Positions 13,957 through 14,205 of a stretch of 14,205 nt of DNA are shown here, in pieces. The stretch's first letter is position 1; each line of letters begins with the position of its first letter. The stretch comes from Aequoribacter sp003520285 (GTDB lineage: Bacteria > Pseudomonadota > Gammaproteobacteria > Pseudomonadales > Halieaceae). A model generated the notes under the pieces. That model saw only the letters and a program-made list of their open reading frames with translations, was not told where the DNA came from and searched no databases. The stretch covers positions 1 through 14,205 of the forward strand of contig CAXAAR010000061.1 of NCBI GenBank assembly GCA_963966765.1. Reading direction: 5' to 3'. Made by a program: the position numbers and the translations under genes.

Positions 13957-14027
13957 ACTTGAACCTCCACGCCCTTGCGAGCACCAGCACCTGAAGCTGG
14001 CGTGTCTACCAATTTCACCACCTGGGC
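13941..14027 (-). tRNA. tRNA-Leu (anticodon CAG)
   Basis: 87 bases including encoded CCA. Acceptor arm GCCCAGG pairs with TCTGGGC (one G-T pair), with discriminator A. The D-arm region reads TGAAATTGGTAGACA. Anticodon stem CCAGC/GCTGG encloses TTCAGGT, giving anticodon CAG for CUG codons. A long variable arm (TGCTCGCAAGGGCG) marks a class II tRNA, and the T-arm contains GGTTCAAGTCC. Sequence and layout closely follow the leucine tRNA of enterobacteria. Its 3' end is the repeated att core found twice more to the left, so this gene is an integration target; the intact copy remains joined to its promoter. Confidence 0.97.
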
Positions 14028-14057
14028 AGGGGATGATCGAACGATATCGGGGTGCGA

Positions 14058-14086
14058 AATATAAGTCTGCCCTACGCGCTTGTCAA
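14058..14086 (-). promoter_or_regulatory. Strong sigma70 promoter of tRNA-Leu
   Basis: On the minus strand a consensus TTGACA (14086-14081), a 17-base spacer, then TATATT (14063-14058). A GC-rich TCGCACCCC discriminator follows, as is usual for stringently controlled stable-RNA promoters. The mature tRNA 5' end is about 30 bases downstream of the -10. Confidence 0.85.
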
Positions 14087-14205
14087 AGAGAAAATGCACT
14101 TGTCTATGTTCTGGTCAACGAAATTCGGACACATTTTTTAACTCTAACTCGTCCGTCCTGAACAAGGCTGATTGACGCATATTTTCTTTTGCTTCATATG
14201 ATCAA
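14087..14205. other. Right-edge sequence upstream of the tRNA promoter
   Basis: AT-rich, no supported gene within the window; it may be the UP-element region of the tRNA promoter and the end of a neighbouring unit. Confidence 0.4.

Noticed and set aside
13940..14161. Plus-strand open frame of 73 residues starting MVPRRGLEPPR
   Set aside because: It is read through the antisense of tRNA-Leu, a well-known false protein pattern, and has no ribosome binding site.

Overview
The window looks like a chromosomal segment from a gammaproteobacterium, probably marine. This is inferred from the gene set: a Pho-box-driven ornithine-lipid and phospholipase-C-like operon, KatG, and a tRNA-Leu(CAG) with encoded CCA. 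No taxonomic search could be run. Moderate GC, sigma70-like promoters and clear Shine-Dalgarno sites fit this.

Left part (1-4500): the minus strand carries the first 388 codons of katG (catalase-peroxidase, running off the left edge). A complete, exported M13 zinc metallopeptidase with an EF-hand-type loop near its active site follows, also on the minus strand. About 800 bases without a convincing gene come next. They hold an imperfect long palindrome and a run of three stem-loops that may be a structured RNA or a decayed element.

Core operon (4571-7349): a good Pho box stands before three tightly packed plus-strand genes. These are a 67-residue protein of unknown function, a two-domain acyltransferase that looks like the ornithine lipid synthase OlsF, and a metallophosphoesterase of the LpxH/PlcP type. 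Together they read as a phosphate-starvation membrane-remodelling unit: PlcP would strip phosphate head groups from phospholipids and OlsF would make a phosphorus-free replacement lipid.

Accessory region (7350-13956): between plcP and the tRNA-Leu gene lies a mosaic. It holds a small membrane protein, a VapBC toxin-antitoxin pair, a Fic protein with an AbiEi-like N-terminus and its own candidate operator, a truncated gene coupled to a c-type cytochrome, an alpha/beta hydrolase and a divergent TetR regulator. Two extra copies of the plcP 3' end are embedded in it. One is part of a longer, deletion-ridden copy of the plcP-to-vapC interval.

Right end (11457-14086): the last 16 bases of tRNA-Leu occur three times as direct repeats. 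They are joined to two conserved flanks, X (a hairpin-rich block of about 85 bases) and Y (77 bases found beside the tRNA). This gives Y-att-X-[hydrolase/TetR insert]-att-X-Y-att-tRNA, which looks like a tandem array of elements integrated at a tRNA 3' end with no integrase in view. A strong promoter for the tRNA lies at the right edge.
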